Assembly: GCF_022179245.1 (NCBI RefSeq)
Contig: NZ_BPQM01000015.1
Coordinates: forward strand, 1-41,010
Origin: Methylobacterium gregans
GTDB lineage: Bacteria > Pseudomonadota > Alphaproteobacteria > Rhizobiales > Beijerinckiaceae
Length of the DNA stretch: 41,010 bases
Reading direction: 5' to 3'
The notes under the pieces were generated by a model, which was given only the letters and a program-made list of their open reading frames with translations, did not search any database and was not told the origin of the DNA. Positions 39,920 through 41,010 of the stretch are shown one piece after another. Made by a program: the position numbers and the translations under genes. The stretch's first letter is position 1; each line of letters begins with the position of its first letter.

Positions 39920-41010
39920 CTTCGTCGGCCCCGATACGGAGACCATCACCTGGACGGTGGAGGTCGGCACGGCCGGGACCTACGGGGTCGACATCCTGTA
40001 CGCGCTCGGCGTCGGCAAGACGGCTCGCCCAATGACGCTCGCGGTCAACGGCGAGGCCCGCGAGACGCTGCCCTTCACGGCGAACAGCTCGGCGGCGGAG
40101 GACGTCTGGGGCCCGCAGACGGCCACGCTGCAGCTCAAGGCTGGGGTCAACACCATCGCGCTGACCGCGCCGGGCGGGATCGCACCGAACCTCGACTACC
40201 TGCGCGTCACCAAGGCGCCGATCTCGGTCTTCACGCCCGACTACGCCGACATCGTGGGCAGCGGGCGGATCGAGCTCGAGACCCAGAACGGCTCGGCGCA
40301 TGTCGTCAACGGCAGCGCCGTCGAGTTCTTCTTCACGGTTTCGGCCGACGGCGTCTACAAGATCGACACCGCCGCCAACGCCAACGCCGCGAACGGGCAG
40401 GGTCTCACCTGGCTCCTGAACGGCGTCGCGGTGGACGAGAGCGCCTTCCCGGGCGTCGGCACGGCGGGCGAGACCTCGGTCTACCTCGAGCTCAAGGCCG
40501 GCACGGAGTACCGCCTGCGGATCGTGTCGGACGCGCCGGGGGCGAGCGCCCTCGACTACCTCGACATCGGCCGCGCGCCCGGCAACCCGAACGCCGACAT
40601 CGCGGTCCAGAGCCTCGACCCGGCCTTCTTCGACAACCGCCTGCACTTCAGCTTCCTGGAGGATCCGGACTTCGTGGCGCCCGATGCGGCGGACCGGGAC
40701 TTCAAGGCCTCCGGCACCGTGCGGATCACCAACACGGGTACGGAAGCCCTGACGCTCACCGATCACGAGCTGAGCGGCCCCTTCTTGCTCGCCAACCCGG
40801 CCCAGCTCGATGGACTCTCGATCGCGCCGGGGGCGTCAGTGAACGTCACCGTCAACTTCAACCGCGCGGCCTACACGCCGCCGACCACCAACGTCGACGC
40901 GACCTCGACAGTCTTCCAGGGCGCACTCAAGCTCATCACCAACGATGCCGATGACCCGGTCACCACGATCGATCTTGCCGGCTTCTGGCAGGCCCGCGAC
41001 GAGGGCGGGC
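39696..41010 (+). CDS. Continuation of the giant protein after a frameshift (3' partial)
   Basis: From 39699 the adjacent frame reads AGQNSVTLRSVNATGPNIDQ, exactly the expected end of the CBM-like domain cut at 39697. It stays open to the window edge (about 437 codons). Further content is another CBM-like repeat (YLRYEAEKAALGGAP, then TARPMTLAVNG and APNLDYLRV), a related beta-domain (ending ASALDYLDIGRAPG), and an ASPM-SPD2-Hydin/choice-of-anchor-D-like domain (ASGTVRITNTGTEALTLTDH). It has no start of its own. It is therefore part of the same gene, separated by one extra G that is either a real mutation or a sequencing error. The C-terminal secretion signal and any calcium-binding RTX repeats would lie beyond 41010. 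Confidence 0.75.

Overview
The window is very GC-rich chromosomal DNA with gene content and order typical of the Alphaproteobacteria (Hyphomicrobiales). Indicators are a tig, clpP, clpX, lon run, a bacterioferritin with its ferredoxin behind a candidate Irr box, a phasin, a P-II protein resembling rhizobial GlnB, a SigK-like ECF factor with an RskA-type anti-sigma factor, and a PrtD/PrtE-type secretion pair. I infer a methylobacterium-like bacterium; the genus is not proven. No plasmid or phage replication genes and no CRISPR array are visible.

Positions 1-14600 are mainly housekeeping: bfr and bfd on the minus strand, glnA, an unusual protein joining a CdiI-like domain to a VOC domain, a DHH phosphoesterase, a small holin-X-like membrane protein, an alpha/beta hydrolase translationally coupled to a phasin, a soluble PAS chemoreceptor, ruvC and ruvA split by a yceI gene, glnB, the NAD(P)HX repair enzyme nnr, and a multicopper-oxidase-like protein that has lost most copper ligands. 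Positions 14788-21497 hold tRNA-Leu(TAG) and the protein quality-control block tig, clpP, clpX, lon, each unit separated by GC-rich hairpins. An Asp/Glu racemase-family gene lacking its second catalytic cysteine follows.

From tRNA-Val(TAC) at 22296 the content becomes accessory. Just after the tRNA lies a cluster of GGGGTGCA repeats resembling integrase arm sites, but no integrase is present. Next come a secreted FAS1 protein facing an ECF sigma/RskA pair, then about 1.8 kb (24688-26488) of decayed or unassigned DNA with a LysR remnant, a small gene broken by an in-frame stop, and an AT-rich leader.

Positions 26489-41010 form the most notable unit: a type I secretion ABC transporter, its membrane-fusion partner, and a giant protein of at least about 3,680 residues that runs off the window. 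The giant protein has no Sec signal. It is built from repeated CBM6/35-like sugar-binding domains, cadherin and Ig-like domains, one malectin-like domain and one glucose/sorbosone-dehydrogenase-like beta-propeller. I infer that the two transport proteins export it as a cell-surface or matrix carbohydrate-binding protein. Its frame is broken by one extra G near 39697, beyond which the same domain style continues in the next frame.
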